Made by a program: the position numbers and the translations under genes. Positions 42,234 to 50,978 of a DNA stretch of 64,000 bases are shown piece after piece. The stretch spans positions 446,501 through 510,500 of the forward strand of contig NZ_CP098755.1 in NCBI RefSeq assembly GCF_023746555.1. Direction: 5' to 3'. Below the pieces are notes generated by a model. That model searched no databases. It worked only from the letters and a program-made list of their open reading frames with translations, and had not been told where the DNA came from. How positions within the stretch are numbered: the stretch's first letter is position 1; every line of letters starts with the position of its first letter. Source of the stretch: Brevibacillus ruminantium (GTDB taxonomy: Bacteria; Bacillota; Bacilli; Brevibacillales; Brevibacillaceae).

Positions 42234-43796
42234 GTGAACGGAGTAACCATTCGGGAGTTAATGGAAATCCCGCCCTTGAAGGATGCCCGTGTCATTAGTG
42301 GCTTTGAAGGCGTAGATCGCGTCGTTCGGTATATTGACATCATGGAAGTGCCGGATTTAAGAGGGTGGCTGCGAGAAGGGGAACTGTTGCTGACGACAGC
42401 GTACTCGATCCGTCACGATCCTTCCCGCTTGCCCGAGATCGTCGAGCATATGGCGCAAGCGGGAGCAGCAGCATTGGCGATCAAGCCGGAGCGATTCCTT
42501 CATGATCTGCCAGAAGAGATGATTTTGGTCAGCAATCGCTACCAGCTGCCTATCATTGAACTGCCGGCGATGATCCCGTATATGGACATCACACATGCCG
42601 TGATGGAGCAAGTGCTGGATCGTCAGGCGGCACTGCTGCGCCGTTCGGACGAAGTATACCGGACGTTGACGACCATGGTTTTGGAAAACAGCGGACTGCA
42701 GGCGGTTGCCGACAACATTGCCGGCTTGGTCAAGGGTGCTGTCCGCGTTCTGGATAACTTCGGTCAGGTGATTGTGTCCGTACCGCCGGACTGGAAACCG
42801 AAGTCAAAGCATTTGGAATGGGACATTGCCGTAGATAGACAGATAGTCGGGAAGCTGCAGGTGGACAAGGAGCGGCTGGATGACATCCAGCAGGTTTGTG
42901 TGGAACAAGCCCGGGTCGTGGTCGCTCTGGAGCTGATGCGGGCAAAGACGGCTGTCGATACCGAGAAGAGATTGCGTGGAAATCTGATTGATGAACTCCT
43001 GTCCGCTGTTCCTCCAGCCAGGCATGAAGTCGAGAGAAGGGGCAGACAACTGGGCTTGAATCCGCTCCAGCATTGGGAAGTCGCAATCATTGAAGGCAAT
43101 GAAACGATTATGCAGCAACTCTCGAGTGAGGCTTCCCACTTTCGGCAGACATTGGACAGAGAGGCTCAGCAGAACGGTTTGCAGGCGCATATCGAGTCGA
43201 GACACAGCTCGCTGGTGCTGCTGCTTTCCAGCAAGCCCGTGGCTGTGGAACCATCCGGCAAGGGCAAGCGGTTGCTTGAGACGGATCAGACAGGCTGTAT
43301 CGATTGGTGTAGTGTCATTGAGCGCCTTTTGCAGGAACAGAGCGGTAAGCGCCATGACATCCATATCGGAAAAGGAGGCTCGTATCCGTTGTGGCATGTG
43401 CATCAGAGCTATACGGAGGCGAGAAAGGCCCTGGCGATCGGGGTGAAGCTGTCGCGCCCGATGGAAGTGACGGCCTTTCCGGATGTGGAGGCTTTCCAAC
43501 TGCTCGCGGAGAGTGTGGATCAGGTTCATTTTTCCGAGTTGTTTGAAAGAAAGCTGGGGAAACTCCACGCGCATGACCTAGAGCACGGAAGCGATTTTCT
43601 GCGGACGCTTTACTATTATTTGGAGTCATCGGGAAATCTGATCGAGACTTCCAACCGCCTGTACATTCACCGGAATTCCGTAAAATACCGGCTGCAGAGG
43701 ATTCGGGAGATCATTCCGATCGATCTGAGCTGTGCCCGGCAGCGATTTGTCTACCATTTGTGTTTGACTTATCACTATCTGAAGACGAATGAATAG
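42234..43796 (+). CDS. PucR-family transcription regulator
   Basis: A 520-residue regulator. The N-terminal PucR sensor domain (~1-125) begins VTIRELMEIPPLKDARVISGFEGVDRVVRYIDIMEVPDLRGWLREGELLLTT. A middle GAF/GGDEF-like part follows, and the C-terminus (~460-515) is the HTH_30 domain FLRTLYYYLESSGNLIETSNRLYIHRNSVKYRLQRIREI. PucR of Bacillus controls purine and amino-acid catabolism in response to pathway compounds. RBS AAGGAGGGAAGG precedes the GTG. It lies between the racemase/AroM pair and the peptide importer and is the obvious regulator of both. Confidence 0.9.
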   Translation: MNGVTIRELMEIPPLKDARVISGFEGVDRVVRYIDIMEVPDLRGWLREGELLLTTAYSIRHDPSRLPEIVEHMAQAGAAALAIKPERFLHDLPEEMILVSNRYQLPIIELPAMIPYMDITHAVMEQVLDRQAALLRRSDEVYRTLTTMVLENSGLQAVADNIAGLVKGAVRVLDNFGQVIVSVPPDWKPKSKHLEWDIAVDRQIVGKLQVDKERLDDIQQVCVEQARVVVALELMRAKTAVDTEKRLRGNLIDELLSAVPPARHEVERRGRQLGLNPLQHWEVAIIEGNETIMQQLSSEASHFRQTLDREAQQNGLQAHIESRHSSLVLLLSSKPVAVEPSGKGKRLLETDQTGCIDWCSVIERLLQEQSGKRHDIHIGKGGSYPLWHVHQSYTEARKALAIGVKLSRPMEVTAFPDVEAFQLLAESVDQVHFSELFERKLGKLHAHDLEHGSDFLRTLYYYLESSGNLIETSNRLYIHRNSVKYRLQRIREIIPIDLSCARQRFVYHLCLTYHYLKTNE

Positions 43797-43815
43797 CGGG
43801 GATCATGATTATTAT

Positions 43816-43841
43816 AAAGTCGTCTTTTGGACGGCTTTTTT
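43816..43841 (+). terminator. Terminator of the PucR gene
   Basis: Stem AAAGTCGTC / GACGGCTTT (one G-T pair), five-base loop, T-run. Confidence 0.82.
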
Positions 43842-43864
43842 GTTTGGGAGCGGGGCTGCGGGGA

Positions 43865-44062
43865 GAAGAAGCATGTTTCCCTGCTCAGCTCCGTATTCCG
43901 CCCGCAAGGGAGGGTTCACTGTCCGCTCCGGGGCGATTCGCGGGGGAGCCGCAAAAGCCGCATCGCTCCGAGGTCATCCCAAAGTTGCGCTCCTTTTCCC
44001 GCGAATCACCCCTCCGCTGGGGCAGGGCTCCACAGTCGCACCGCAGGGAAACATGCTTCTTC
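43865..44062 (+). repeat. Hairpin repeat copy C (198 bp)
   Basis: Terminal arms GAAGAAGCATGTTTCCCTGC (43865-43884) and its exact complement (44043-44062). Inner helix GGGGCGATTCGCGGG (43930-43944) with CCCGCGAATCACCCC (43998-44012), one mismatch. Same orientation as copy A. Confidence 0.88.
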
Positions 44063-44479
44063 ACGATACCGGTGCTGATAAAAAATTGTGGGTGGAATCG
44101 ATGATGAAAAGCAAAGATAAAAACAAAAAGAGAAGAATGATACAAACAGGAAAGGCATAAGGAGATAGATATACGAGATAAGAAATAATCGTGATAGAAA
44201 TAACAAGATAGATAAAAAGATAGAATCAAAGATCAAATACTAGATGAAAGTAATATTATGATACAACGTTGATCGCTTAAGAGTTCCAGGGTTCTTTCGC
44301 AGATGAAAATATAATGATTTCTAATTCGATAATATGTAAAAAAATGGATTCATCATTTCTTTGGTGTTTGATCCGCTGACCGAAAGGCACTAGGTTTTTA
44401 AACAAAAATGATTTTTTTTATAAAGCAGTATTATCTTGTTTTTCATCATTTAAATTCCGAGGAGAAGTAAATGACCGGA

Positions 44480-44676
44480 GAAGAATCCTGTTTCCCTGCG
44501 GTGCGACTGTGTAGCCCCACTCAGCGGAGCAGCGGATGGCGGGAAACAGGGCCGCAACCTTGGGATGACCCCGGAGCGACACGGCTTTTGCGGACCCCCG
44601 CCAGCCGCTGAGGAGCGGACAGTTAACCCTCCCTTGCGGGCGGAATACGGAGCCAAGCAGGGAAACATGATTCTTC
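44480..44676 (-). repeat. Hairpin repeat copy D (197 bp), inverted orientation
   Basis: Terminal arms GAAGAATCCTGTTTCCCTGC (44480-44499) and GCAGGGAAACATGATTCTTC (44657-44676), one mismatch. Inner helix CAGCGGATGGCGGG (44530-44543) with CCCGCCAGCCGCTG (44597-44610), one mismatch, and CCGCAA/TTGCGG inside it. Confidence 0.88.
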
Positions 44677-44788
44677 TCCCTGCGGCCCCGTAGCACGGAC
44701 TTGGCCAGGACGAACAACGAAACAGTACTACAACAGTAACGCTGGAACAACAGTCAGATGGAACTAACAGCCCAAAACTACAGCGCAA

Positions 44789-44828
44789 AACGCGGATGCA
44801 TGTTACACGGATGCATTTCCGCGTTTTT
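44789..44828 (+). terminator. Terminator-like hairpin before the importer operon
   Basis: AACGCGGA-TGCAT pairs with ATGCAT-TTCCGCGTT (two-base bulge), followed by TTTTT. No gene ends just before it, so it may be an attenuator in the leader of the importer operon. Confidence 0.6.
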
Positions 44829-45060
44829 CTTATGCCTTCAGGCCAAATCACCCCGATACATTTTCACCGCACAAGCCATCACTCTCACAAGCCGGCACAT
44901 GGCAAACAGAGACTCTTTGTTCACCGGAGACAAACCTTCCCCTCCTTTTTTAGCGGGCGCGGACGTAGTGGACGAAAGGGGTATACGGGTAAAATAACCA
45001 CAACTATATGAAAATTATAATATTTCAGACCTAGATCAGAAGTATAAGGGGGTTGGGGGA

Positions 45061-46071
45061 TTGCTTGTTTACATTTTTCGACGATTGCTGCTGATGATTC
45101 CCGGCTTATTGGGGATCATCCTGATCACATTCCTTCTGTCACGGGTGCTGCCTGGCGATCCTGCCCTGATGATAGCGGGAGAACAAGCGGACGCGGCCCA
45201 ATTGGCGAAGATCAGAGAAGAGCTGGGCTTAAACAATCCACTCTACATTCAGTTTTTTGATTATCTGGGAGATTTGGCCCAGGGCAATCTGGGCTTTGCC
45301 TGGCATACCGGTCATACCGTCGTCGAGGATTTTCTCACGAGATTTCCGGCGACCGTGGAGCTGACGCTGTTCAGCATCCTGATCGCGGTTCTGGTGGCGA
45401 TCCCCGTCGGGGTAGTCGCCGCTACGAAAAAAGAATCGATCACCGACCATATCTCACGCGTGTTTTCCCTGATCGGCGCCTGTGTTCCCGTTTTCTGGCT
45501 GGGCTTGATCTTGATTTACTTCTTTTATTCCAAGCTGGGCTGGTCCCCCGCTCCGATGGGCAGGATCAGCGGGGAGATTTATCCACCGACCCATATCACC
45601 GGGCTTTACCTGGTGGATAGCTTGTTGTCTGGCGATATGATCGCCTTCAAGCAAGCGCTTTCCCATATTCTGCTGCCGGCGATCTGCCTGAGTACAGGGA
45701 CGATGGCGATCGTGGCGCGGATGGTGCGATCCAGCATGCTGGAAGTAATCGGCCAGGATTACATTCGGACAGCAAGAGCCAAGGGACTGGTAGAGAGAAT
45801 CGTGATTTTCAAGCACGGACTGGTGAACGCACTCATTCCTACCCTCACGATTCTGGGACTTCAGTTCGGTCATTTGCTGGGCGGAGCGGTCATCACGGAA
45901 ACGATTTTTGCCTGGCCCGGCCTGGGAAGCTATGTGACCGAATCCATTCTGGCGACTGATTACGCGCCCATCCAGGCGTTTACGCTGGTCAGTGCACTCT
46001 TGTACAGCCTGATTAATCTCTCAGTCGATTTGATATACGGATTCATTGATCCGCGTATCCGGTATGACTAG
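45061..46071 (+). CDS. Oligopeptide-type ABC permease (OppB/DppB)
   Basis: A 336-residue permease with six membrane segments. N-terminal FIFRRLLLMIPGLLGIILITFLL and LPGDPALMIAGEQA are typical of OppB/DppB. The EAA loop is MLEVIGQDYIRTARAKGLVERIVIFKHGLVNALIP, and the C-terminus LSVDLIYGFIDPRIRYD is also family-typical. It forms half of the channel for peptide or nickel uptake. The TTG start at 45061 follows AAGGGGGTTGGGGG. First gene of an importer unit whose ATPase genes come later, behind two enzyme genes. Confidence 0.93.
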   Translation: MLVYIFRRLLLMIPGLLGIILITFLLSRVLPGDPALMIAGEQADAAQLAKIREELGLNNPLYIQFFDYLGDLAQGNLGFAWHTGHTVVEDFLTRFPATVELTLFSILIAVLVAIPVGVVAATKKESITDHISRVFSLIGACVPVFWLGLILIYFFYSKLGWSPAPMGRISGEIYPPTHITGLYLVDSLLSGDMIAFKQALSHILLPAICLSTGTMAIVARMVRSSMLEVIGQDYIRTARAKGLVERIVIFKHGLVNALIPTLTILGLQFGHLLGGAVITETIFAWPGLGSYVTESILATDYAPIQAFTLVSALLYSLINLSVDLIYGFIDPRIRYD

Positions 46072-46095
46072 ACACAAGAGCAAAGGGGGGATTTC

Positions 46096-46989
46096 ATGAA
46101 CAGCGCTACACAGAGTACTACAACCGTTGGAAAGACAAAGACAATCAAGCCAAAATCAACATTTCGGCTGCTGCTGCAAAACAGACTGGCGGCTCTGGGA
46201 CTGTTTTTCATAGTGATGTGGACGGTAGCCGCATTGGTGGCACCGCTGATCGCTCCCTATTCGCCGAATACGCCGGATACCTCCGTCAAGCTGCAGGGGC
46301 CAAGCGCGGAGCATTGGTTCGGTACAGACAACTTCGGCCGCGATATTTACACCCGTGTCATCTACGGTGCGCAAATCTCGATTTGGACAGGCCTGATCGC
46401 CGTGGGAATCTCCTTTTTTATCGGAGTGCCGCTCGGCGGGATCGCTGCTTACTACGGCGGCGTGACCGGCACGGTGATCATGAGGGTGATGGACACGCTG
46501 CTCGCTTTTCCGTCGCTCGTGCTCGCCATGGCGATTGCCGCTTCCATCGGACCGGGATTGATCAGTGCGATGATCGCGGTTGGGATTGTCGGGATTCCCG
46601 AGTTTGCCCGGTTAATGTACGGACAGACGATCTCCTTGCGGGAAAAGGAATTCGTAGAGGCTTGCCGGGCAACCGGTGTGAAGGATTCCCTGATTCTGTT
46701 CCGGCACATTTTCCCCAACGCTTTGGCACCACTGCTCGTTCGGGCGACGCTTGGCATGGGGTTTGCCATCCTGACTGCTGCCAGCTTGAGCTTCCTCGGG
46801 CTGGGGGTAAAACCGCCGATTGCCGAGTGGGGAGCGATGATCTCAGAGGGGAGAGAATACATCATCTCCGGTGAATGGTGGCTGGTCACTTTCCCGGGTC
46901 TGGCAATTGCTACTTCCATTCTTGGTTTCAATCTGTTGGGTGATGGCCTGCGCGATGTACTTGATCCGCGCCTTCGCTCCAGCAGGTAA
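46096..46989 (+). CDS. Oligopeptide-type ABC permease (OppC/DppC)
   Basis: A 297-residue permease with an N-terminal OppC domain (LLLQNRLAALGLFFIVMWTVAALVAPLIAPYSPN), then six-TM architecture with GTDNFGRDIYTRVIYGAQISI, EAA loop EFVEACRATGVKDSLILFRHIFPNAL and end GDGLRDVLDPRLR. It pairs with the preceding OppB-like permease. RBS AAAGGGGGG precedes the ATG, 24 bases after the previous stop. Confidence 0.93.
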   Translation: MNSATQSTTTVGKTKTIKPKSTFRLLLQNRLAALGLFFIVMWTVAALVAPLIAPYSPNTPDTSVKLQGPSAEHWFGTDNFGRDIYTRVIYGAQISIWTGLIAVGISFFIGVPLGGIAAYYGGVTGTVIMRVMDTLLAFPSLVLAMAIAASIGPGLISAMIAVGIVGIPEFARLMYGQTISLREKEFVEACRATGVKDSLILFRHIFPNALAPLLVRATLGMGFAILTAASLSFLGLGVKPPIAEWGAMISEGREYIISGEWWLVTFPGLAIATSILGFNLLGDGLRDVLDPRLRSSR

Positions 46990-47019
46990 AAAAATAAAGA
47001 ATAGCAAGGGGAGATTCAT

Positions 47020-48615
47020 GTGAAGAAACGCAAGTGGCTAGCCGTACTAACCTTATCAGCCATGCTGGTAGCTGCAGGCTGCAGTCCCAATGCCAACCAG
47101 CAAAAGCCGGCGGAGGGACAGAAACAGCCTGACCAACAACAGGCCCAGTCTCCTGTAGGAAAAGCCATTACCATCGCCTACTCCGAAGGCGGAACGACGA
47201 TGGACCCGGCAATGGCAAGCGATTTGACTTCGGATACCCTGATCGTGTCAACCTACGACCAGTTGGTTCAGTTCGGAACCAAAAATGTAGACGGCACGGA
47301 CATCGCCGATACCGAAGTGGTCAAACCGATGCTGGCCAAGGAATGGAAAATCTCTGACGACAAACTGACCTACACATTCACGCTGCGTGATGACGTGAAG
47401 TTTCACAGTGGAAATCCGGTCAACGCCGAGGCGGTTGTTTTCTCAATGGATCACTTGAAGAACGGGCAGTCCAGCATCTTCAAGCTGTCCGGTATCGAGA
47501 CCGTCACGGCCAAAGATGCGACCACTGTCGAGCTGAAGCTGAGAAAGCCAAATCCGCTGCTTCTTCAATATTTGGCCCAGTACAACTTCTCGATTATCGA
47601 TCCGTCGGTCATAAAAGAAAAGGGAGACGACTACCTGAAGAACAACGCAGCAGGCTCCGGTCCCTTCAAGCTGGAGAAGTGGGACCCTGCTTCTGAAGCC
47701 ATCCTGGTTGCCAATACCGACTACTGGCAGGGCGCACCAAAGGTAGAGAAGGTCACCATGAAATTTACGAAAGAAGCATCCAGCCGCGTGCTGCTGCTGG
47801 GCAAGGGAGACGTCGATCTGGCGATTGAAATTCCGGCCAAAGACGTAGACAGCCTGAAGCAGAACGAAAACGTACAGGTGCATTCCAATCCGAGTAACCG
47901 GATTCTCTACTTCGCCATGAATAACAAAGTAAAGCCGTTTGACGACGCCCGTGTTCGTCAGGCCATCGCCTATGCAATCCCGTATGACAAGCTGATCAAC
48001 GACGTCATGTACGGGCAGGCCAAACAACTGAAGAGCGCCGTTCCGAGCAACACGCCAGGTTCTACCGATGCGGGCTTTGTCTACAAGAACGACCTGGAAA
48101 AAGCCAAACAGCTGCTGAAGGAAGCCGGCTATGAAAATGGATTCTCCTTTGACTTTACGCTCGGTTCCGGATTCCAGGATTGGGAAGATGACGCTGTGCT
48201 GATCCAGGCTGAGCTGGAAAAAATCGGCGTGAAGATGGATATCAAAAAAGTGGCGCGCGCGCAGTTCCTGCAAATGCAAAAAGAGAAAAATCTCACTTCC
48301 TTTATGTCCAAATGGACTTCCTTTGTAAACGATCCGGGCTATCATCTGGGCTTCCTTTTGTACGGCAAAGGGTCTTCCAACTACATCAACTATCAAAACG
48401 CCAAGGTGGATGAGCTGTGGGAGAAGGCAGATGTCGAGTCTGATCCGGTCAAGCGTTATGAAATGTACAAAGAGGCGCAGGAGATCATTACGTCGGAAGC
48501 GCCGTGGGCGTACTTGTACGAATACAACCGGGTGGTGGGTGTGAACAAGAACCTGAAAGGCTACTCGTTCTATCCAGATGAAATCATCCGTTTCTACCCG
48601 CTCTCCAAAGAGTAG
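47020..48615 (+). CDS. Peptide-binding lipoprotein (OppA/DppA, SBP_bac_5)
   Basis: A 531-residue solute-binding lipoprotein. The GTG start (RBS AAGGGGAG) gives a signal peptide with lipobox VAAGC (Cys ~22) and a Gln/Pro-rich linker. The SBP_bac_5 domain follows: TIAYSEGGTTMDPAMASD, LAKEWKISDDKLTYTFTLRDDVKFHSGNPVNAEAVVFSMDHLK, and a C-terminal part with PWAYLYEYNRVVGV. It captures peptides or similar amide compounds at the outer face and delivers them to the OppBC-like channel. A hairpin without T-run follows at 48631-48654. Confidence 0.93.
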   Translation: MKKRKWLAVLTLSAMLVAAGCSPNANQQKPAEGQKQPDQQQAQSPVGKAITIAYSEGGTTMDPAMASDLTSDTLIVSTYDQLVQFGTKNVDGTDIADTEVVKPMLAKEWKISDDKLTYTFTLRDDVKFHSGNPVNAEAVVFSMDHLKNGQSSIFKLSGIETVTAKDATTVELKLRKPNPLLLQYLAQYNFSIIDPSVIKEKGDDYLKNNAAGSGPFKLEKWDPASEAILVANTDYWQGAPKVEKVTMKFTKEASSRVLLLGKGDVDLAIEIPAKDVDSLKQNENVQVHSNPSNRILYFAMNNKVKPFDDARVRQAIAYAIPYDKLINDVMYGQAKQLKSAVPSNTPGSTDAGFVYKNDLEKAKQLLKEAGYENGFSFDFTLGSGFQDWEDDAVLIQAELEKIGVKMDIKKVARAQFLQMQKEKNLTSFMSKWTSFVNDPGYHLGFLLYGKGSSNYINYQNAKVDELWEKADVESDPVKRYEMYKEAQEIITSEAPWAYLYEYNRVVGVNKNLKGYSFYPDEIIRFYPLSKE

Positions 48616-48630
48616 TCAAAAGCGTATTTC

Positions 48631-48654
48631 GCCCCCGGTTCACACAACGGGGGC
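48631..48654 (+). promoter_or_regulatory. Intercistronic hairpin behind the binding-protein gene
   Basis: Seven-base stem GCCCCCG / CGGGGGC with a ten-base loop and no T-run. Such hairpins stabilise upstream mRNA and give the binding protein more product than the genes behind it. Confidence 0.55.
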
Positions 48655-48730
48655 ACTCACTTTCGACATGTGGCTCATTTCATTTGCGTGAGCGGACACA
48701 TTCACTTACTGCTGGAAAAGGGGTGTACCC

Positions 48731-50002
48731 ATGACTGATTGGAACCGATTGGTTATCGAAGAAATTGAGAAACGACAAGACGAACTGATTGAGCTATGCT
48801 CCAGACTGATTCAGTTTCCCAGCGAAAATCCGCCGGGGGATTCCCGCCCGATCAGCAAGTTTATCATCGACTACCTCAAGCAGGAAGGAATCGACACGGC
48901 GATTCACGAGTCCGGGGAAACCATGTGGAATCTGATCTCTACCGTTGGCACGCCGTCACCCGACCGTCACCTGCTGTACTGCGGACATACCGATGTCGTA
49001 CCGGCTGGCGATCTCTCGCGGTGGGACGTACCGCCATACAGCGGCCTGGTCCAGGATGGATTCATCCACGGCAGGGGAGCTACCGATATGAAGGGCGGTC
49101 TGGCCGGGCTGATTTTCGTCACCGGATTGTTTGCGAGACTGGGTGTGCCACTGGCCGGAAATCTGTCGCTCTTTATCGTTCCTGACGAAGAAACCGGCGG
49201 CGATCTCGGCGTTCCCTGGGTACTGGATCGCGGCCTGATTACGGGAACGGCGGCGGTGATTGCAGAACCATCCCATCCGCAGAACCCGACGATTGGGCAA
49301 AAAGGAAGCTGCTGGTTTGAATTTACCGTCGAAGGAACTCCTGGTCACGGCAGCCTTTCCCCGCTCAATGGGGAGAGCGCGATTCTGAAGGCGGCAAAAG
49401 CGATTCAAGCCCTGCAAAAGCTGTGGGAGCTGAAGCCTGACATCCCGGCAGAGGTCCAGGAAATTATCGATATCTCGAAAAAATTTGCGCTTGTCCGAAA
49501 TCCCGGCAAAGACGTCAGCGCGGTACACGATCATGTCACGATCAACATCGGGACGATCAGCGGCGGGACAAAGGTGAACGTAGTGGCAGACCGCTGCACG
49601 GTCCAAGTGGATACACGCGTCCCGTTTGGTCTCGATTACAGAGACGTGCTGGCCGAGGCGAAGCGTCTGCTGCTTGAAGTGGGCATCGACGTCGAGCTGA
49701 AGCCGTTTGGATTCCAGGGCAACGCCAACTGGACATCGGACTCCGAAGACATCGTTCGTCTGCTGGTGGAAAGCATCTCCGACGTCAGTCAAAAAGAAGC
49801 CTACGGCGTCTTGCAATGGGCGTCCAGTGACGCACGCCATTTCAGAAAACACGGAATACCGGTATTGCAGTACGGCCCTTCCGAGCTGGCCGGCATTCAT
49901 TCCTTCAACGAGCGAGTACCTGTCGATCAGGTCATCCAGGCGGCAAAAGTGTACGCGCTGACAGCTTTGAAATATCTCGGCACCACAGATGCAAACAAGT
50001 AA
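48731..50002 (+). CDS. M20 family metallopeptidase (ArgE/DapE-like)
   Basis: A 423-residue co-catalytic zinc hydrolase. Metal-binding motifs are YCGHTDVVPAGD (His, Asp), GRGATDMKGGLAG (bridging Asp), DEETGGDLG (catalytic Glu-Glu) and a late QYGPSELAGIHSFNERV (His). The dimerisation or lid domain lies at ~190-300. The family removes N-acyl groups or cleaves dipeptides (ArgE, DapE, CPG2, PepV). It is encoded between the importer's binding protein and ATPases, so it likely hydrolyses the imported compound. RBS GGAAAAGGGG lies before the ATG. Confidence 0.9.
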   Translation: MTDWNRLVIEEIEKRQDELIELCSRLIQFPSENPPGDSRPISKFIIDYLKQEGIDTAIHESGETMWNLISTVGTPSPDRHLLYCGHTDVVPAGDLSRWDVPPYSGLVQDGFIHGRGATDMKGGLAGLIFVTGLFARLGVPLAGNLSLFIVPDEETGGDLGVPWVLDRGLITGTAAVIAEPSHPQNPTIGQKGSCWFEFTVEGTPGHGSLSPLNGESAILKAAKAIQALQKLWELKPDIPAEVQEIIDISKKFALVRNPGKDVSAVHDHVTINIGTISGGTKVNVVADRCTVQVDTRVPFGLDYRDVLAEAKRLLLEVGIDVELKPFGFQGNANWTSDSEDIVRLLVESISDVSQKEAYGVLQWASSDARHFRKHGIPVLQYGPSELAGIHSFNERVPVDQVIQAAKVYALTALKYLGTTDANK

Positions 50003-50017
50003 AAGGAGGGTACCACC

Positions 50018-50962
50018 TTGTTAAAACAAGTATTGGAAGTAGTAAATCTGCTCGACGACGCAACAGTAGACGGAAAACAGGTAGAAGCGTACTTGCGTAG
50101 CAAGGGGGCTGCGACGATTCACGTAGAAACGGTCTCTTCACCGAAAGGCTCGACAGACTTCATCCAAATCAAGATCCCGGGGAAAACAGGCCGGATCAGC
50201 GGCGGACAAAGTCCGACGCTTGGCATCATCGGTCGTCTCGGCGGCATCGGTGCCCGTCCCGAACAAATCGGCTTTGTCTCCGATGGCGACGGTGCGGCTG
50301 CAGCGATCGCGGCGGCTGCCAAACTGATTGAAATGCAAGCAAAAGGGGATACCCTGGACGGAGACGTCATTATCGCCACTCATATTTGCCCCGATGCGCC
50401 GACAAGACCGCATGATCCCGTTCCGTTTATGGATTCACCGACGGATATTCTGACCATGAACAGACACGAGGTATCGCCTGAGATGGAAGCGATTCTTTCC
50501 ATTGATACGACAAAGGGGAACCGCGTTATCAATCACAAAGGCATCGCCATTTCCCCGACCGTACGAGAAGGATACGTCCTGCGGATCAGCGAAGATTTGG
50601 TAGAGATTCTCCAGACCGTGACAGGTCAGCCTGCGGTGACGTTCGCCGTGACGACACAGGATATTACCCCTTATGGAAACGGACTGTATCATATCAACAG
50701 CATTTTGCAGCCGTCCGTTGCCACCTCGGCTCCGGTTGTCGGTGTCGCGATCACGGCCATGTCCACAGTGCCTGGATGCGCGACAGGCGCTTCACACGAA
50801 ACCGATATCGCGCTGGCTGCCCGCTTTGCGGTAGAGACAGCCAAAAACTACGGCAGAGGCAAATGCTCGTTCCATTCAGAAGAAGAGTTTGCCCGTATTC
50901 AGGAATTGTACGGCTCGATGAAACACCTGCAGACACTCGGCGGCGTTTCTGCTGAAAAATAG
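50018..50962 (+). CDS. DUF1177 family protein
   Basis: A 314-residue cytoplasmic protein of the DUF1177 family. The TTG start has AAAAGGAGGG seven bases upstream. Visible features are SGGQSPTLGIIGRLGGIGARPEQIGFVSDGDGAAAAIAAAAKLIEM, GDVIIATHICPDAPTRPHDPVPFMDSP (His and Asp cluster) and VPGCATGASHETDIALAARFA. This pattern recalls metal-dependent aminopeptidase or AroM/racemase-associated enzymes. The biochemical role is unknown. It is embedded in a peptide importer operon, 15 bases behind the M20 peptidase and 16 before the oppD-like gene, so a catabolic or processing step on the imported molecule is inferred. Confidence 0.88.
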   Translation: MLKQVLEVVNLLDDATVDGKQVEAYLRSKGAATIHVETVSSPKGSTDFIQIKIPGKTGRISGGQSPTLGIIGRLGGIGARPEQIGFVSDGDGAAAAIAAAAKLIEMQAKGDTLDGDVIIATHICPDAPTRPHDPVPFMDSPTDILTMNRHEVSPEMEAILSIDTTKGNRVINHKGIAISPTVREGYVLRISEDLVEILQTVTGQPAVTFAVTTQDITPYGNGLYHINSILQPSVATSAPVVGVAITAMSTVPGCATGASHETDIALAARFAVETAKNYGRGKCSFHSEEEFARIQELYGSMKHLQTLGGVSAEK

Positions 50963-50978
50963 GAAAGAGAGGCGACTC

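Larger units (their letters stand above)
43851..44690. mobile_element. Composite element 2: inverted pair of hairpin repeats around an AT-rich spacer
   Basis: The outer ends are CGGGGCT (43851) and GGCCCCG (44684-44690). Copies C (plus) and D (inverted) flank 417 bases of AT-rich DNA without a clear gene. An ATGATGAAAA motif lies 39 bases inside copy C (44101) and its complement 30 bases inside copy D (44439-44450), as in element 1. The element separates the PucR gene from the importer it probably controls. Confidence 0.55.
43842..45060. other. 1.2-kb region without a convincing gene, holding element 2
   Basis: It holds composite element 2 with hairpin copies C and D, an AT- and GATA-rich spacer (44063-44479; repeated GATAG/GATAA words around 44162-44235), a terminator-like hairpin at 44789-44828, and the leader of the peptide importer operon. 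Open frames inside the hairpins arise from their GC-rich sequence and are not counted as genes. Confidence 0.6.

Noticed and set aside
43789..44160. Open frames through hairpin copy C on both strands
   Set aside because: They translate the palindrome itself and differ in frame from those in copies A, B and D. No ribosome binding sites.
34605..44690. CRISPR array or tandem repeats
   Set aside because: The copies are far apart, in both orientations, with unequal spacers; there are no regular direct repeats or cas genes anywhere in the window.
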